Assembly (NCBI RefSeq): GCF_024637375.1
Contig: NZ_JAGXFK010000039.1
Coordinates: 1 to 64,000, forward strand
DNA from: Sediminimonas sp.
GTDB taxonomy: Bacteria; Pseudomonadota; Alphaproteobacteria; Rhodobacterales; Rhodobacteraceae
Length of the DNA stretch: 64,000 bases
Direction: 5' to 3'
Shown: positions 1 through 9,212 of the stretch, piece by piece
Position numbering within the stretch: the first letter of the stretch is position 1
How the letters are laid out: each line of letters opens with the position of its first letter
Notes under the pieces: generated by a model
What the model was told of the DNA's origin: nothing
What the model saw: the letters and a program-made list of their open reading frames with translations, nothing else
The model's database searches: none
Translations under genes and position numbers: made by a program

Positions 1-531
1 CCCGAGGACTGGGCGGACAAGCCCGCCAAGCGCAGCCAGAAGGATGTGGATGCGCGCTGGACCAAGAAGCACGGCAAGAGCCATTACGGCTACAAAAACC
101 ACGTCAACGTGGACCGCAAGCACAAGCTGGTCCGGCGCTACCATGTCAGCGATGCGGCCGTGCACGACAGCAAGGCGGTCGATCACCTGCTGATGTGGGG
201 CAATACCGGCTCGGGCGTGTGGGCGGATGCCGCCTATCGCTCCGAGGAGATGGAGGCCAAGCTGGACGCGCAAAAGCTGAAAAGCCACATCCACCGCAAG
301 GGGAAGCGGGACAAGTCCCTGACCAAACAGGCGAAGGGCAGCAACCGGACCAAATCCCGCACGCGGGTCCGGGTCGAGCATGTCTTTGGCGCGCAGACCA
401 ACGACATGGGCGGCACGTTGGTGCGCAGCATCGGTCTGGCTCGGGCCAAGGCCAGGATCGGGATGAAAAACCTCACCTACAACATGCGCCGCCTGGGGCA
501 GTTACGTCGTATCAACCCGAACCCTGCGTGA
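1..531 (+). CDS. IS5-family transposase, C-terminal part (5' end outside window)
   Basis: The reading frame is open from base 1 and ends at 531, so the N-terminal half is missing. The visible protein has the DDE-transposase pattern of the IS5 group. The segment HGKSHYGYKNHVNVDRKHK lies near the central Asp region, WADAAYRSEE is a DxAY-like block, and RVRVEHVFGA carries the third acidic residue. A C-terminal helix, MKNLTYNMRRL, closes the protein. It would cut and rejoin DNA at the element's ends. It lies directly upstream of a decapitated methyltransferase, which it probably disrupted. The family call is firm and the subgroup is not determined. Confidence 0.82.
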   Translation, partial: PEDWADKPAKRSQKDVDARWTKKHGKSHYGYKNHVNVDRKHKLVRRYHVSDAAVHDSKAVDHLLMWGNTGSGVWADAAYRSEEMEAKLDAQKLKSHIHRKGKRDKSLTKQAKGSNRTKSRTRVRVEHVFGAQTNDMGGTLVRSIGLARAKARIGMKNLTYNMRRLGQLRRINPNPA

Positions 532-702
532 CCGTCGCATGAACCACGAACTAATCAGGCCGTGAGGCCGAAAACACCAAGCATGAAAGCCCCAGCCACA
601 CGACCCTTCGGGCACTGCAGGCCGCCAATCGACGATCTCTCTCCCGCTTCACGCCGCACGCGGCACCGTGCGGCCCAGAAAACGGTTAAAAATCGAGGTG
701 CC
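1..702 (+). mobile_element. IS5-like insertion sequence, left part outside the window
   Basis: The element contains the transposase C-terminal half (1-531) and about 170 non-coding bases. Its right end is placed near 702. The reverse complement there begins GGCACCTCGATTTTT, an IS-like terminus, and methyltransferase-like coding sequence resumes just after it. The left end and target duplication are not visible, so the boundary is an inference. Confidence 0.5.
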
Positions 703-1798
703 CTACAAAAAGATGGACAATAAAGGCCGCAAATATCAACTCGATAATCTGACTGCTGCCAAGGCAGGAGGTGATACAAGATACGAATGGCGCGCGAAAC
801 GGCCTTTCGGTGGCGAATGGATCACTGATCGTGACGACGAGTACGTCAACCCAAAAGAGAATTGGGAATATAAGGGCACCACTCCGTACTCAGGACGTAT
901 CTGGGCTTACAACAAAGAGAAAATGCTTCGGCTCGATGCTGAAGGACGCATCGGTTATACTTCGACCGGCACACCCAGATATAAGCGATTTCTGGATGAA
1001 ATGCCCGGAATTCCTGTCCAGAATGATTGGTCTGACATTACTCAAGCTGGAAAAACGGAACGTCTCGGCTACCCCACCCAGAAACCTGTGGCGCTCTTGG
1101 AACGCATCGTCGCGGCCTCGTCCAACCCCGGCGACGTAGTGCTCGACCCGTTCTGCGGCTGCGGCACCACCGTCCACGCGGCGGAAAAGCTCGGGCGCAA
1201 CTGGATCGGCATCGACGTGACGCACCTTGCCATCGGGCTGATCGAGAAGCGCCTGCGCGACGCCTTCCCCAAGGTCGCCTTCACCACCCACGGCGTGCCG
1301 CAGGACATTGCCGGCGCGCGCGACCTCGCCAACCGGGGCCGCGAGGACAAGAATTACTATTTCGAGTTCGAGAAATGGGCGCTGTCGCTCATCGCCGCCC
1401 AGCCCGGCAACATGGGCAAGAAGGGCGCCGACCGGGGGATCGACGGCAACATCTATTTCGGCAAGACGCATCGCGCCATCGTCAGCGTCAAGGCAGGCGA
1501 CAATATCGGCGTCGGCATGATCCGCGACCTGCGCGGCGTGATCGAGCGCGAACGCGCGGAAATCGGCATTTTCCTCACCCTGACAGAGCCCAAGAAAACC
1601 ATGGTGGCCGAGGCCGCGGCGGCCGGCCAGTTCGAGATGGAAGGGTTCGAGCCGGTACCGCGCATCCAGATCGTCACCATCGAGGACGCGCTGCACCTGC
1701 GCGACCGCGCCGTGCGCCTGCCCGCGCGGCGCGACGACGCTTTCAAACGCGCCGCCCGCGAAGAAGACACGCGCGCCCAGGGGCAGTTGGATATTTGA
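703..1798 (+). pseudogene. DNA methyltransferase fused to Mrr-like nuclease domain, 5' truncated
   Basis: The frame carries the C-terminal half of an amino-methyltransferase. It has GYPTQKPVALLERIV followed by the SAM-binding loop DPFCGCGTT and then a helix (GRNWIGIDVTHLAI). In this permuted class the catalytic DPPY box lies further upstream, and it is absent here, so methylation is unlikely. About 150 residues follow with GADRGIDGNIYF and AIVSVKAG, resembling Mrr/PD-(D/E)xK restriction domains. A GTG at 668 could start translation, but it lies in the IS end and is probably incidental. I read this as a restriction-modification remnant cut by the IS5 element. Codon use is typical of the neighbourhood except for an AT-richer first 400 bases. 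Confidence 0.7.
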
Positions 1799-1894
1799 CA
1801 TTGCCCGGGTGATCGGGACATTTTCTTGCGGCAAATCCCCAAGGCATCTGCTAATGTGTCGTCAAAACCGTAGCGAAGCGATTTCGAGGCGACC

Positions 1895-2602
1895 ATGAGC
1901 AGCAAGCCAGCGATGACCGACCAACTGCGCGAAAAGATCATGTCGCAGCCGGATGTCATCCTCGAAGATCAGGATCTGATGCGCGCGCTGATCGCGGCGA
2001 ACGAACGCAGTATGGGCGGCAATATCGTCGATCTGCGCGGTATCGCGATGGAGCGGCTGGAAGCGCGGCTGGAACGGCTCGAAGACACCCATCGCAACGT
2101 CATCGCCGCCGCCTACGAGAACTTGTCCGGCACCAACCTGGTGCATCGCGCGATCCTGCGGATGCTGGACGCGACCGAGTTCGAAACCTTCCTGCGCGAC
2201 CTCGACGGCGAGGTGGCCGACATCCTGCGTGTCGACAGCATCCGCCTGGTGCTGGAATCGGGGCAGGACGACGGCGACCCGGCGATCGAACGGCTGGGTA
2301 ACGTCCTGACGGTCAGGCAGCAGGGGTTCATCGACGCCTATCTCACCGGCGGCCGCGATGCGCCGGTGCGCCAGATCACCCTGCGCCAGGTGCCCGAGGG
2401 CCGCGCCGAACTGCACGGCGACGTGTCGGACTGGATTCGCTCGGAGGCGTGTCTGAAACTGGATTTCGGGCCCGGGCGCCTGCCGGGGATGCTGACGCTG
2501 GGCGCCGAGGACCCGCACCAGTTCAACCAGAGCCAGGGCACCGACCTGCTGGCGTTTTTCGCGGGCGTTTTCGAGAGGACGATGCGCCGCTGGCTGTCAT
2601 GA
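1895..2602 (+). CDS. DUF484 family protein
   Basis: This is a 235-residue soluble protein that matches DUF484, a GAF-like fold found next to xerC in many proteobacteria. The first third is helical and charged (ERLEARLERLEDTHRN). The rest is a GAF-like sheet region ending in a helix (DLLAFFAGVFERTMRRWL). Its molecular role is not established. Its stop overlaps the xerC start (ATGA), so the two are translationally coupled. The ATG at 1895 follows a modest purine-rich stretch. The family call rests on remembered sequence character and on the conserved neighbour. Confidence 0.75.
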   Translation: MSSKPAMTDQLREKIMSQPDVILEDQDLMRALIAANERSMGGNIVDLRGIAMERLEARLERLEDTHRNVIAAAYENLSGTNLVHRAILRMLDATEFETFLRDLDGEVADILRVDSIRLVLESGQDDGDPAIERLGNVLTVRQQGFIDAYLTGGRDAPVRQITLRQVPEGRAELHGDVSDWIRSEACLKLDFGPGRLPGMLTLGAEDPHQFNQSQGTDLLAFFAGVFERTMRRWLS

Positions 2603-3555
2603 CAACCGTGTCCGACGGGGCCGCCGATGCGCTGGCGCGCTGGCTCGACACGATGATGGCATTGCGCGGGGCATCGGAAAACACCCTCGATGCCTACCGC
2701 CGCGACGTGTCGGGGTTTTTGTCCTTCATGACCGGCCACCATGGCGGCACGCAGGGGTTGGCGGCGCTGTCGCGGATCACGATATCGGACATGCGTGCCT
2801 GGATGGCGCAGGTGCGCGGCACCGGCGCATCGCCGCGCACGCTGGCGCGCAAGCTGTCGGCGGTCAAGAGCTTCTTCCACTGGCTGGCCGAGCGCGAAGG
2901 CATCGACGCCACGGCGGTGCTGGCCACCCGCGCGCCGCGCTTCCAGGCCCGCCTGCCGCGCCCGGTGGACGAGGACGGCGCGCGCGCGGTGCTCGACACC
3001 GTGGAAAGCCAGGCCCGGCACCCATGGGTGGCAGCGCGCGACCTGGCGGTTGTGACGCTGCTTTACGGCTGCGGGTTGCGGATATCCGAGGCGCTGGCGA
3101 TCGACGCCGGCGCGCTGCCGCTGGGCGACAGCCTGCGCATTGTCGGCAAGGGCGGGCGCGAGCGCGTGGTGCCGGTGCTGCCGGTGGCGCGCGCGGCGGT
3201 GGCCGACTACGCCCGTGCCTGCCCGCATGACCTGAGCCCCGGCAGGCCGTTGTTTCGCGGTGTGCGTGGCGGCGCCCTGGGCCCGCGCGCGGTGCAGAAG
3301 GCGACGCAACAGGCACGCATGCAGCTTGGCCTGCCCGCCAGCGTGACGCCGCACGCGATGCGCCACAGCTTCGCCACGCACCTGCTCAACGCGGGCGGCG
3401 ATCTGCGCGCCATCCAGGATCTGCTGGGCCACGCGTCGCTGTCGACCACGCAGGCCTACACCGCCGTCGATACCGCCCGCCTGACGGAGGTCTACCGAAA
3501 GACCCACCCGCGGCAGACCGCCAGCCCGCCCGAGGGCCACGGCCATGACCAGTAA
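2599..3555 (+). CDS. xerC: tyrosine recombinase XerC
   Basis: A 318-residue cytoplasmic recombinase that, with XerD, resolves chromosome dimers at dif. The N-terminal SAM-like DNA-binding half includes SENTLDAYRRDVSGFL. The catalytic half has Arg161 (GCGLRISEAL), the HxxR box H252-A-M-R255, LGH at 276-278 with His278, and the nucleophile Tyr287 (TTQAYT). Length is normal for XerC. The frame is open upstream to 2449, but ATG 2599 overlaps the DUF484 stop and gives the canonical N-terminus, so I chose it. Chromosomal context with DUF484 favours housekeeping XerC over a phage integrase. Confidence 0.92.
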   Translation: MTTVSDGAADALARWLDTMMALRGASENTLDAYRRDVSGFLSFMTGHHGGTQGLAALSRITISDMRAWMAQVRGTGASPRTLARKLSAVKSFFHWLAEREGIDATAVLATRAPRFQARLPRPVDEDGARAVLDTVESQARHPWVAARDLAVVTLLYGCGLRISEALAIDAGALPLGDSLRIVGKGGRERVVPVLPVARAAVADYARACPHDLSPGRPLFRGVRGGALGPRAVQKATQQARMQLGLPASVTPHAMRHSFATHLLNAGGDLRAIQDLLGHASLSTTQAYTAVDTARLTEVYRKTHPRQTASPPEGHGHDQ

Positions 3556-4240
3556 AGCCAAGGCGCTATCGGTTCACCTGCTGACCGCCACCGGCGCGGT
3601 CTTCGCGATTCTGGCAATGCTGGCCGCGGTCGAAGGGAAGTGGGACCTGATGTTCCTGTGGCTGGTCGTGGCCTTCGCGGTGGATGGGATCGACGGGCCA
3701 CTGGCACGCCGCTACGACGTGAGGCGCAACGCGGCGCGGTTCGACGGGGTGTTGATGGACCTCATCATCGACTACCTGACTTACGTGTTCATCCCCGCCT
3801 TCGCGCTGTTCCGGTCCGACCTGCTGCCGGGCTGGACGGGCTGGCTGGCGATCATCATGATCACCTATGCCAGCGCCATGTATTTCGCCGACACCAGCAT
3901 GAAGACGCGGGACAATTCCTTTCACGGCTTTCCCGGCTGTTTCAACATGCTGGTGCTGGTGCTGTTCGCCGTGACGCCGCCCACATGGGTGATCTTGCTG
4001 TTGGTGACGGTGCTCTCGGTGGCGATGTTCCTGCCGCTGAAGTTCGTTCACCCCGTGCGCACGGAACGGTGGCGGCTGGTTTCCCTGCCCATGGCACTGG
4101 CCTGGACGGGGTTTGCCGGCTGGGCGGCCTGGGTGGATTTCCATCCCCAAAGCTGGGCGCTTTGGGGCTTGGTGACGACCAGCATCTACCTGGTTTTCGC
4201 AGGCATCGCGCAGCAGGTCATTCCCGCCCGCGAGGACTGA
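3545..4240 (+). CDS. pcs: phosphatidylcholine synthase
   Basis: A 231-residue inner-membrane enzyme with about eight hydrophobic segments. It condenses CDP-diacylglycerol with choline to form phosphatidylcholine and CMP. The CDP-alcohol phosphotransferase signature is visible as D50-G-x2-A-R55, followed by G68, D72 and D76 (FDGVLMDLIIDY). The spacing and the following YVFIPAFALF are typical of alphaproteobacterial Pcs rather than phosphatidylserine or cardiolipin enzymes. It overlaps the end of xerC by 11 bases and so probably shares its transcript. Membrane phosphatidylcholine fits the Rhodobacteraceae assignment. Confidence 0.9.
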   Translation: MTSKAKALSVHLLTATGAVFAILAMLAAVEGKWDLMFLWLVVAFAVDGIDGPLARRYDVRRNAARFDGVLMDLIIDYLTYVFIPAFALFRSDLLPGWTGWLAIIMITYASAMYFADTSMKTRDNSFHGFPGCFNMLVLVLFAVTPPTWVILLLVTVLSVAMFLPLKFVHPVRTERWRLVSLPMALAWTGFAGWAAWVDFHPQSWALWGLVTTSIYLVFAGIAQQVIPARED

Positions 4241-4250
4241 GCGGCGCACT

Positions 4251-4276
4251 GGTGCGCCTCCCCCCGCGGGCGCACC
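4251..4276. terminator. hairpin between convergent pcs and ileS
   Basis: GGTGCGCC (4251-4258) pairs perfectly with GGCGCACC (4269-4276) across a 10-base loop. It lies in the short gap between two convergent genes. There is no T-run, so bidirectional termination is only plausible. Confidence 0.45.
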
Positions 4277-4306
4277 GGTCCGCATGCCCGCGGCTACCCC
4301 GGACGC

Positions 4307-7300
4307 TCAGCCCAGCGCCGCGTCGCAGCGCGCGCAGGTGCCGGGGTGGGAATGCGTGCCGACATCGGGAAGGATTTTCCAGCAGCGTTCGCATTTGCCC
4401 CCCTCGGCGCGCGCAAACACCACGCCGATCCCGTCCACATCTGGCAGGCGGAAGGCCTCGTCGGGGCGCGGGTCGGCGGTCAGCACGATGTCGGAGGTGA
4501 TGCATACATCGGCGAAATCCACCGAGCGCAACGCGTCCAGCATCGCCGCCTCGCGCACATGCACCACCGGCGCGGCCTCGAGCGAGGCGCCGATCACCTT
4601 GTCGGTGCGGCTCACTTCCAGCGCGGCGGTCACCACGCGGCGGGCCTGCCGCACCCTGGCCCATTTCGCCGCCAGCGGCTCGTTGAGCCAGTCGGCGGGC
4701 GTGTCGGGGATATCCACCAGATGCACGCTGCTTTCCTCGCCGGGGAAACGTTCAAGCCAGACCTCTTCCATCGTGAACACCAGCACCGGAGCCAACCAGG
4801 TGGTCAGCCGATGGAACAGGATATCCATCACCGTGCGCGCGGCCCGGCGGCGGGCGGTGTCACCGTCGCAATAAAGCGCGTCCTTGCGAATGTCGAAATA
4901 GAACGCCGAAAGGTCCACGGTGGCGAAGTTGAACACCGCCTGGAACACGCCCTGGAAATCGTAAGCCGCATACCCGGTGCGCACCTTGTGGTCCAGCTCG
5001 GCCAAGCGGTGCAGCACCCATTGTTCCAGCTCGGGCATCTCGGCGGGATCGACGCGGTCGGCCTCATGGAAATGCGCCAGCGCGCCCAGCATGAAGCGCA
5101 TCGTGTTGCGCAGCCGGCGATAGCCATCGGCCACGCCTTTCAGGATTTCCGGCCCGATGCGCAGATCGCCGGTGTAGTCCGATTGCGCCACCCACAGCCG
5201 CAGGATATCGGCGCCGTACTGGTTGGTCACATCCTCGGGCGCGATGGTATTGCCCAGCGACTTGGACATCTTGTTGCCCTTCTCGTCGAGGGTGAAGCCA
5301 TGCGTCAGCACCCCGCGATAGGGGGCGCGCCCGATGGTGCCGCAGGCCTGCAGCATCGACGAATGGAACCAGCCGCGGTGCTGGTCGGTGCCTTCGAGGT
5401 AGAGATCGGCAATGCCGTCCTCGGACCCGTCTTCGCGGTCACGCAGCACGAAGGCGTGGGTCGAGCCGCTGTCGAACCACACGTCGAGGATGTCATCGAC
5501 CTTGTCCCATTCATCGGGGTCAACGACCCCGTCAAGGAACCGTTCCCTGGCGCCATCCTTGTACCAGGCGTCGGCGCCTTCGGCCTCGAACGCGGCGGTG
5601 ATGCGGGCGTTGACCGCGTCGTCGCGCAGCAGGAAATCGGGGTCGGTGGGTTTGGCGCCCTTCTTCGTGAAACATGTCAGCGGCACGCCCCATGCGCGCT
5701 GGCGCGACAGCACCCAGTCGGGGCGCGCCTCGATCATCGAGTAGAGGCGGTTGCGCCCCGAGGGCGGCGTCCATTGCACCAGCTTGTCGATCGAGGTCAG
5801 CGCGCGGCCCCGGATCGTGCCTTGCCCCGTCGCCTCGTCCAGCCCGTCGTCGAGCGGTTTGTCGATGGCGGCGAACCATTGCGGCCGGTTGAGGCGGATC
5901 ACCGGCGCCTTGGAGCGCCAGCTATGCGCGTCGGAAATGGTGATGCGTTGGCGCGCCAGCAGCGCGCCAAGCGCGGTCAGCTTGTCGATCACCGCCTTGT
6001 TGGCGTCGCCGGGCTTGCCGTTTTCGCGGATGACCCGCTCGCCGCCGAAGAACGGCAGATCATCGCGGAACGAGGAATCGTCGCGGATGTTGTGCGTCAT
6101 CGGCAGGCCGTGTTTCAGGCCGATCTGGTAGTCGTCATCGCCGTGGCTGGGCGCAGTGTGCACGAACCCGGTGCCGGCGTCATCGGTGACGTGATCGCCG
6201 GGGTAAAGCGGCACGTCGAAATCCCATACGGCCTGTGCGCCGTCGGCCCCGCGCAGGGGATGGGCGCAAGTCAGCGCCGACAGCTCGTCGGCGGTCACGT
6301 CGCGCAGGCGGGTAACCATGCCATCCTCCAGCCGCGCGCGGGTGAAGGTTTCCCCGGCCAGCGCATCGGCAATCAGGTAGGTGTCGCCCACCCTGGCCCA
6401 GCATTCGCCGGGCGTGTCCACGACCTTGTAGAGCCCGTAGGAGATATCGGTGCCGAAACAGATCGCGCGGTTCTGCGGGATGGTCCACGGCGTGGTCGTC
6501 CAGATGAGGACGTTCACACCTTCGAAACGCTGCCTTAGGCTATTCGCATCTTCACGCAACTGATCTGTTGGCCCCGTGTCCACGGTAGCGGAATCCAAGC
6601 TTGCATCTTTAAGAGGAGCGGCTCTTACATATGCGTTTTGGTCAAGTAGCCGTTCAATCGAGGCGTCAACGTCGACCGGGAACTTCACCCACACCGCGTC
6701 GGTTTGGCGGTTGTGGTACTCGACCTCGGCCTCGGCCAATGCGGTTTTTTCAACCGGCGACCACATAACTGGTTTCGAGCCCTGGTAGAGCGTGCCATTC
6801 ATCAGGAACTTCTGGAATTCAGACGCGATCACAGCTTCGGCATGGAAGTCCATGGTAAGATAAGGCTTTTCCCACTTGCCGGTAATGCCGATGCGCTTGA
6901 ACTCGTCGCGCTGCACGTCGATCCAGCCTTCGGCGAAGCGGCGGCACTCTTGTCGAAAATCAACTATGGGCACCTGATCCTTGTCGCGGCCCTTGGCGCG
7001 GTACTGCTCCTCGATCTTCCATTCGATGGGCAGGCCGTGGCAATCCCAGCCGGGGATATAACGCGCATCAAAGCCCATCATCTGCTGGCTGCGCACGACC
7101 ATGTCCTTGAGGATCTTGTTGAGCGCGTGGCCGATATGCAGGTGCCCGTTGGCGTAGGGAGGCCCGTCATGCAGGGTGAAGGATGTCCGTCCACCCTTCT
7201 CGCGCAGGCGGTCGTAGATGCCGATGCGCTCCCACCGCTCCAGCCAGCCGGGTTCGCGTTTCGGCAGGCCGGCGCGCATCGGGAAATCGGTTTGCGGCAG

Positions 7301-7339
7301 GTTCAGGGTGGCTTTGTAGTCGGGCGTGTCGGTGGACAT
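4307..7339 (-). CDS. ileS: isoleucyl-tRNA synthetase
   Basis: A 1,010-residue class I synthetase that charges tRNA-Ile. The HIGH box appears as GHLHIGHA near residue 50, KMSKS (GNKMSKSLGN) lies near residue 690, and the editing-domain entry is VLIWTTTPWTIP. The C-terminal zinc-binding segment has CERC and CARC. The frame is open to 7543, but the ATG at 7339 gives the usual N-terminus (MSTDTPDYKATLNLP). Residues of about 224-274 form an extra stretch before the editing domain, encoded by AT-richer DNA (about 6520-6670). The flanking sequence to about 6970 is also less GC-rich than the rest. The gene diverges from the haemoglobin gene and converges with pcs. Confidence 0.95.
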   Translation of the reverse strand: MSTDTPDYKATLNLPQTDFPMRAGLPKREPGWLERWERIGIYDRLREKGGRTSFTLHDGPPYANGHLHIGHALNKILKDMVVRSQQMMGFDARYIPGWDCHGLPIEWKIEEQYRAKGRDKDQVPIVDFRQECRRFAEGWIDVQRDEFKRIGITGKWEKPYLTMDFHAEAVIASEFQKFLMNGTLYQGSKPVMWSPVEKTALAEAEVEYHNRQTDAVWVKFPVDVDASIERLLDQNAYVRAAPLKDASLDSATVDTGPTDQLREDANSLRQRFEGVNVLIWTTTPWTIPQNRAICFGTDISYGLYKVVDTPGECWARVGDTYLIADALAGETFTRARLEDGMVTRLRDVTADELSALTCAHPLRGADGAQAVWDFDVPLYPGDHVTDDAGTGFVHTAPSHGDDDYQIGLKHGLPMTHNIRDDSSFRDDLPFFGGERVIRENGKPGDANKAVIDKLTALGALLARQRITISDAHSWRSKAPVIRLNRPQWFAAIDKPLDDGLDEATGQGTIRGRALTSIDKLVQWTPPSGRNRLYSMIEARPDWVLSRQRAWGVPLTCFTKKGAKPTDPDFLLRDDAVNARITAAFEAEGADAWYKDGARERFLDGVVDPDEWDKVDDILDVWFDSGSTHAFVLRDREDGSEDGIADLYLEGTDQHRGWFHSSMLQACGTIGRAPYRGVLTHGFTLDEKGNKMSKSLGNTIAPEDVTNQYGADILRLWVAQSDYTGDLRIGPEILKGVADGYRRLRNTMRFMLGALAHFHEADRVDPAEMPELEQWVLHRLAELDHKVRTGYAAYDFQGVFQAVFNFATVDLSAFYFDIRKDALYCDGDTARRRAARTVMDILFHRLTTWLAPVLVFTMEEVWLERFPGEESSVHLVDIPDTPADWLNEPLAAKWARVRQARRVVTAALEVSRTDKVIGASLEAAPVVHVREAAMLDALRSVDFADVCITSDIVLTADPRPDEAFRLPDVDGIGVVFARAEGGKCERCWKILPDVGTHSHPGTCARCDAALG

Positions 7340-7562
7340 GGGCGGGGCCCCTTCGTCGGATGTGTCTGTGATGAAATCCCATCGGCGCGCGTGATCGAAC
7401 GCCTTCGTCCCGGCGGCCTGTTTGCTCAGGTCGCCGGGCAGGTAATTCGAATGATGATCGGGCCGATCCGCGTCATTGGCCGCCTTATAGGCGCCATCGG
7501 GGCAAGCGTCCAGAGGCCCGATACCCCTGTCGCCGGGTGGCAAGGCGCGCTATGTCGCGCCC

Positions 7563-7979
7563 ATGAGCGAGACACAGGCACAGCCCCCCCGTTTTGACGT
7601 CAGCCGCGCGCAGATCGCCGCGGTGGTGGCGGAATTCTATGCGCTTGTGCGCGCCCATCCCGGCCTTGGCCCGGTGTTTGCCGCGCACGTCACCGACTGG
7701 CCCGCGCACGAGGAAAAGATCACCCGTTTCTGGGCCAACGCGATATTGCGCGAGCGCGGCTATGACGGCAATCCGCAGGCGGTGCATGTTGCCGCGCGCG
7801 ACGTGCGGCCCGAACATTTCGACGTCTGGCTGGCACTGTTCGATCGCGTGCTGCGCCGGCAATTGCCCGCCCCTCAGGCCGCCGCCTGGTCGGTGCTGGC
7901 GCATCGCATCGGGCGCGGCTTTCGCGCCGGCGTCGAAGAGGCACGCCGCCCCGCCGGGGCACCGCCCTGCCTGAGATAG
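7563..7979 (+). CDS. group III truncated haemoglobin
   Basis: A 138-residue protein with the short 2-on-2 globin pattern. Early helices carry IAAVVAEFYALVRAHPGLGPVF, followed by ITRFWANAIL. A candidate proximal haem-ligand helix is HFDVWLALFDRVL, with His near residue 81. Group III members bind O2, NO or related ligands, and their physiological role is often unknown. It is divergent from ileS and 67 bases upstream of meaB, possibly in one transcript. The C-terminal tail is Arg/Pro/Ala-rich. Confidence 0.82.
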   Translation: MSETQAQPPRFDVSRAQIAAVVAEFYALVRAHPGLGPVFAAHVTDWPAHEEKITRFWANAILRERGYDGNPQAVHVAARDVRPEHFDVWLALFDRVLRRQLPAPQAAAWSVLAHRIGRGFRAGVEEARRPAGAPPCLR

Positions 7980-8046
7980 GCGCCGAGGCTGGACAGCGCC
8001 GCGCGGGACGGTATGAAGGGCGCGATCACGCCGAAATGGGGGGCAC

Positions 8047-9033
8047 ATGGCCGACGACATCGATGACCTGGCAGACCGCGTGACCACGGGCGACCGCCGC
8101 GCGCTGGCCCGCGCGATCACGCTGGTCGAGAGCGGACGCGACGATCACCGCACCCGCGCCGCCGCGCTGATCGAGGCGCTGCGCACCCGCGACGGGCCAC
8201 AGGCGCTGCGCATCGGGCTGTCGGGCACGCCGGGGGTGGGCAAATCCACCTTCATCGAAAGTTTCGGCATGATGCTGATCGCGCGCGGCCTGCGTGTTGC
8301 GGTGCTGGCGGTCGATCCCAGCTCGGCGCGCTCGGGCGGGTCGATCCTGGGCGACAAGACGCGCATGGAACGGCTCAGCCGCGACCCGAACGCCTTCATT
8401 CGCCCTTCGCCCGCGCAAAGCCACCTGGGCGGCGTGGCGCGCCGCACCCGCGAGGCGGTGGCATTGTGCGAGGCGGCGGGGTTCGACGTGGTGCTGATCG
8501 AAACCGTGGGCGTCGGCCAGTCGGAAACCGTGGTCGCCGAAATGTCGGACCTGTTCGTTCTGCTGCTGGCGCCGGCGGGCGGCGACGAGTTGCAGGGCGT
8601 CAAGCGTGGCATCATGGAAATCGCCGACATCATCCTGGTCAACAAGGCCGATGGCGATCTCAAGGCAGCCGCCGAACGGACCCGCGCCGACTATGCCGGC
8701 GCCCTGCGCCTGCTGCGCAAACGCCCGCAGGACCCGGAGGGGTTTCCAAAAGCGGTGTGCATCTCGTCGATCGAAGAGCGGGGCCTCACTGAAGCCTGGG
8801 ATGACATGTGCCACCTCACCGAATGGCGCCGCGAGACGGGGCATTTCGACGCCCGCCGCGCCGAACAGGCGCGTTACTGGTTCGGCGAGGAGGTCCGCCA
8901 GGCGTTGCTGGCGCAGCTCGACAAGGAGCCGGTGCGCGGCATCATGGAGGACTACGGCGCGCGCGTGGCCAGCGGCGAGGTGACGCCGGCCATCGCGGCG
9001 CATGAAGTGCTGCGCCTGATCCGCGGCGGCTGA
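8047..9033 (+). CDS. meaB: methylmalonyl-CoA mutase-associated GTPase MeaB
   Basis: A 328-residue G3E-type P-loop GTPase that guards and reloads the B12 cofactor of acyl-CoA mutases. The Walker A loop GTPGVGKST is at residues 60-68. AVDPSSARSGGSILGDKTRM is the diagnostic MeaB/ArgK block. ETVGVGQSE is the switch/Walker B region, and the guanine-specificity NKAD is at 199-202. No mutase gene lies in the window, so its partner is elsewhere. Older annotations as an arginine/ornithine transport ATPase (ArgK) refer to the same family. The gene is convergent with the nitrile hydratase operon. Confidence 0.92.
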   Translation: MADDIDDLADRVTTGDRRALARAITLVESGRDDHRTRAAALIEALRTRDGPQALRIGLSGTPGVGKSTFIESFGMMLIARGLRVAVLAVDPSSARSGGSILGDKTRMERLSRDPNAFIRPSPAQSHLGGVARRTREAVALCEAAGFDVVLIETVGVGQSETVVAEMSDLFVLLLAPAGGDELQGVKRGIMEIADIILVNKADGDLKAAAERTRADYAGALRLLRKRPQDPEGFPKAVCISSIEERGLTEAWDDMCHLTEWRRETGHFDARRAEQARYWFGEEVRQALLAQLDKEPVRGIMEDYGARVASGEVTPAIAAHEVLRLIRGG

Positions 9034-9074
9034 GGGGCGCGCACATCCCGGCAAGCCGCTGTGCGGGCGGCGAC

Positions 9075-9200
9075 GGCCGGAGCCTCCGGCGGGAGTATTT
9101 CGGGAAAGATGAAGTACGACCACAATGGGTGCTGTTCAGTGCATCTTCTGGCCAGAAATATCCCGGGGGAGTCGCGCGGCACGCGCGTCGGGGGCAGCGC
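9075..9200. repeat. intergenic inverted repeat, Rhodobacteraceae-type
   Basis: Between meaB and the nitrile hydratase genes, a block containing GGAGTATTTCGGGAAAGATG (from about 9092) is followed on the other strand by a diverged copy, GGGATATTTCTGGCCAGAAG. Short GC hairpins flank them (GCCGGAGCCTCCGGC and GGGGGCAGCGCCCCC). The arrangement resembles dispersed intergenic repeats I recall from Rhodobacteraceae genomes. It may act as a bidirectional terminator between convergent operons. Confidence 0.45.
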
Positions 9201-9212
9201 CCCCAACTGCCC

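Noticed and set aside
2449..2598. Upstream extension of xerC to 2449
   Set aside because: The added residues overlap the DUF484 coding region and have no similarity to XerC. ATG 2599 gives the normal N-terminus.
4346..6538. 730-residue open frame on the plus strand inside ileS
   Set aside because: It is antisense to a clearly conserved synthetase. Its composition (Arg/Gly/Val/His-rich) is what GC-rich codon bias produces on the opposite strand.
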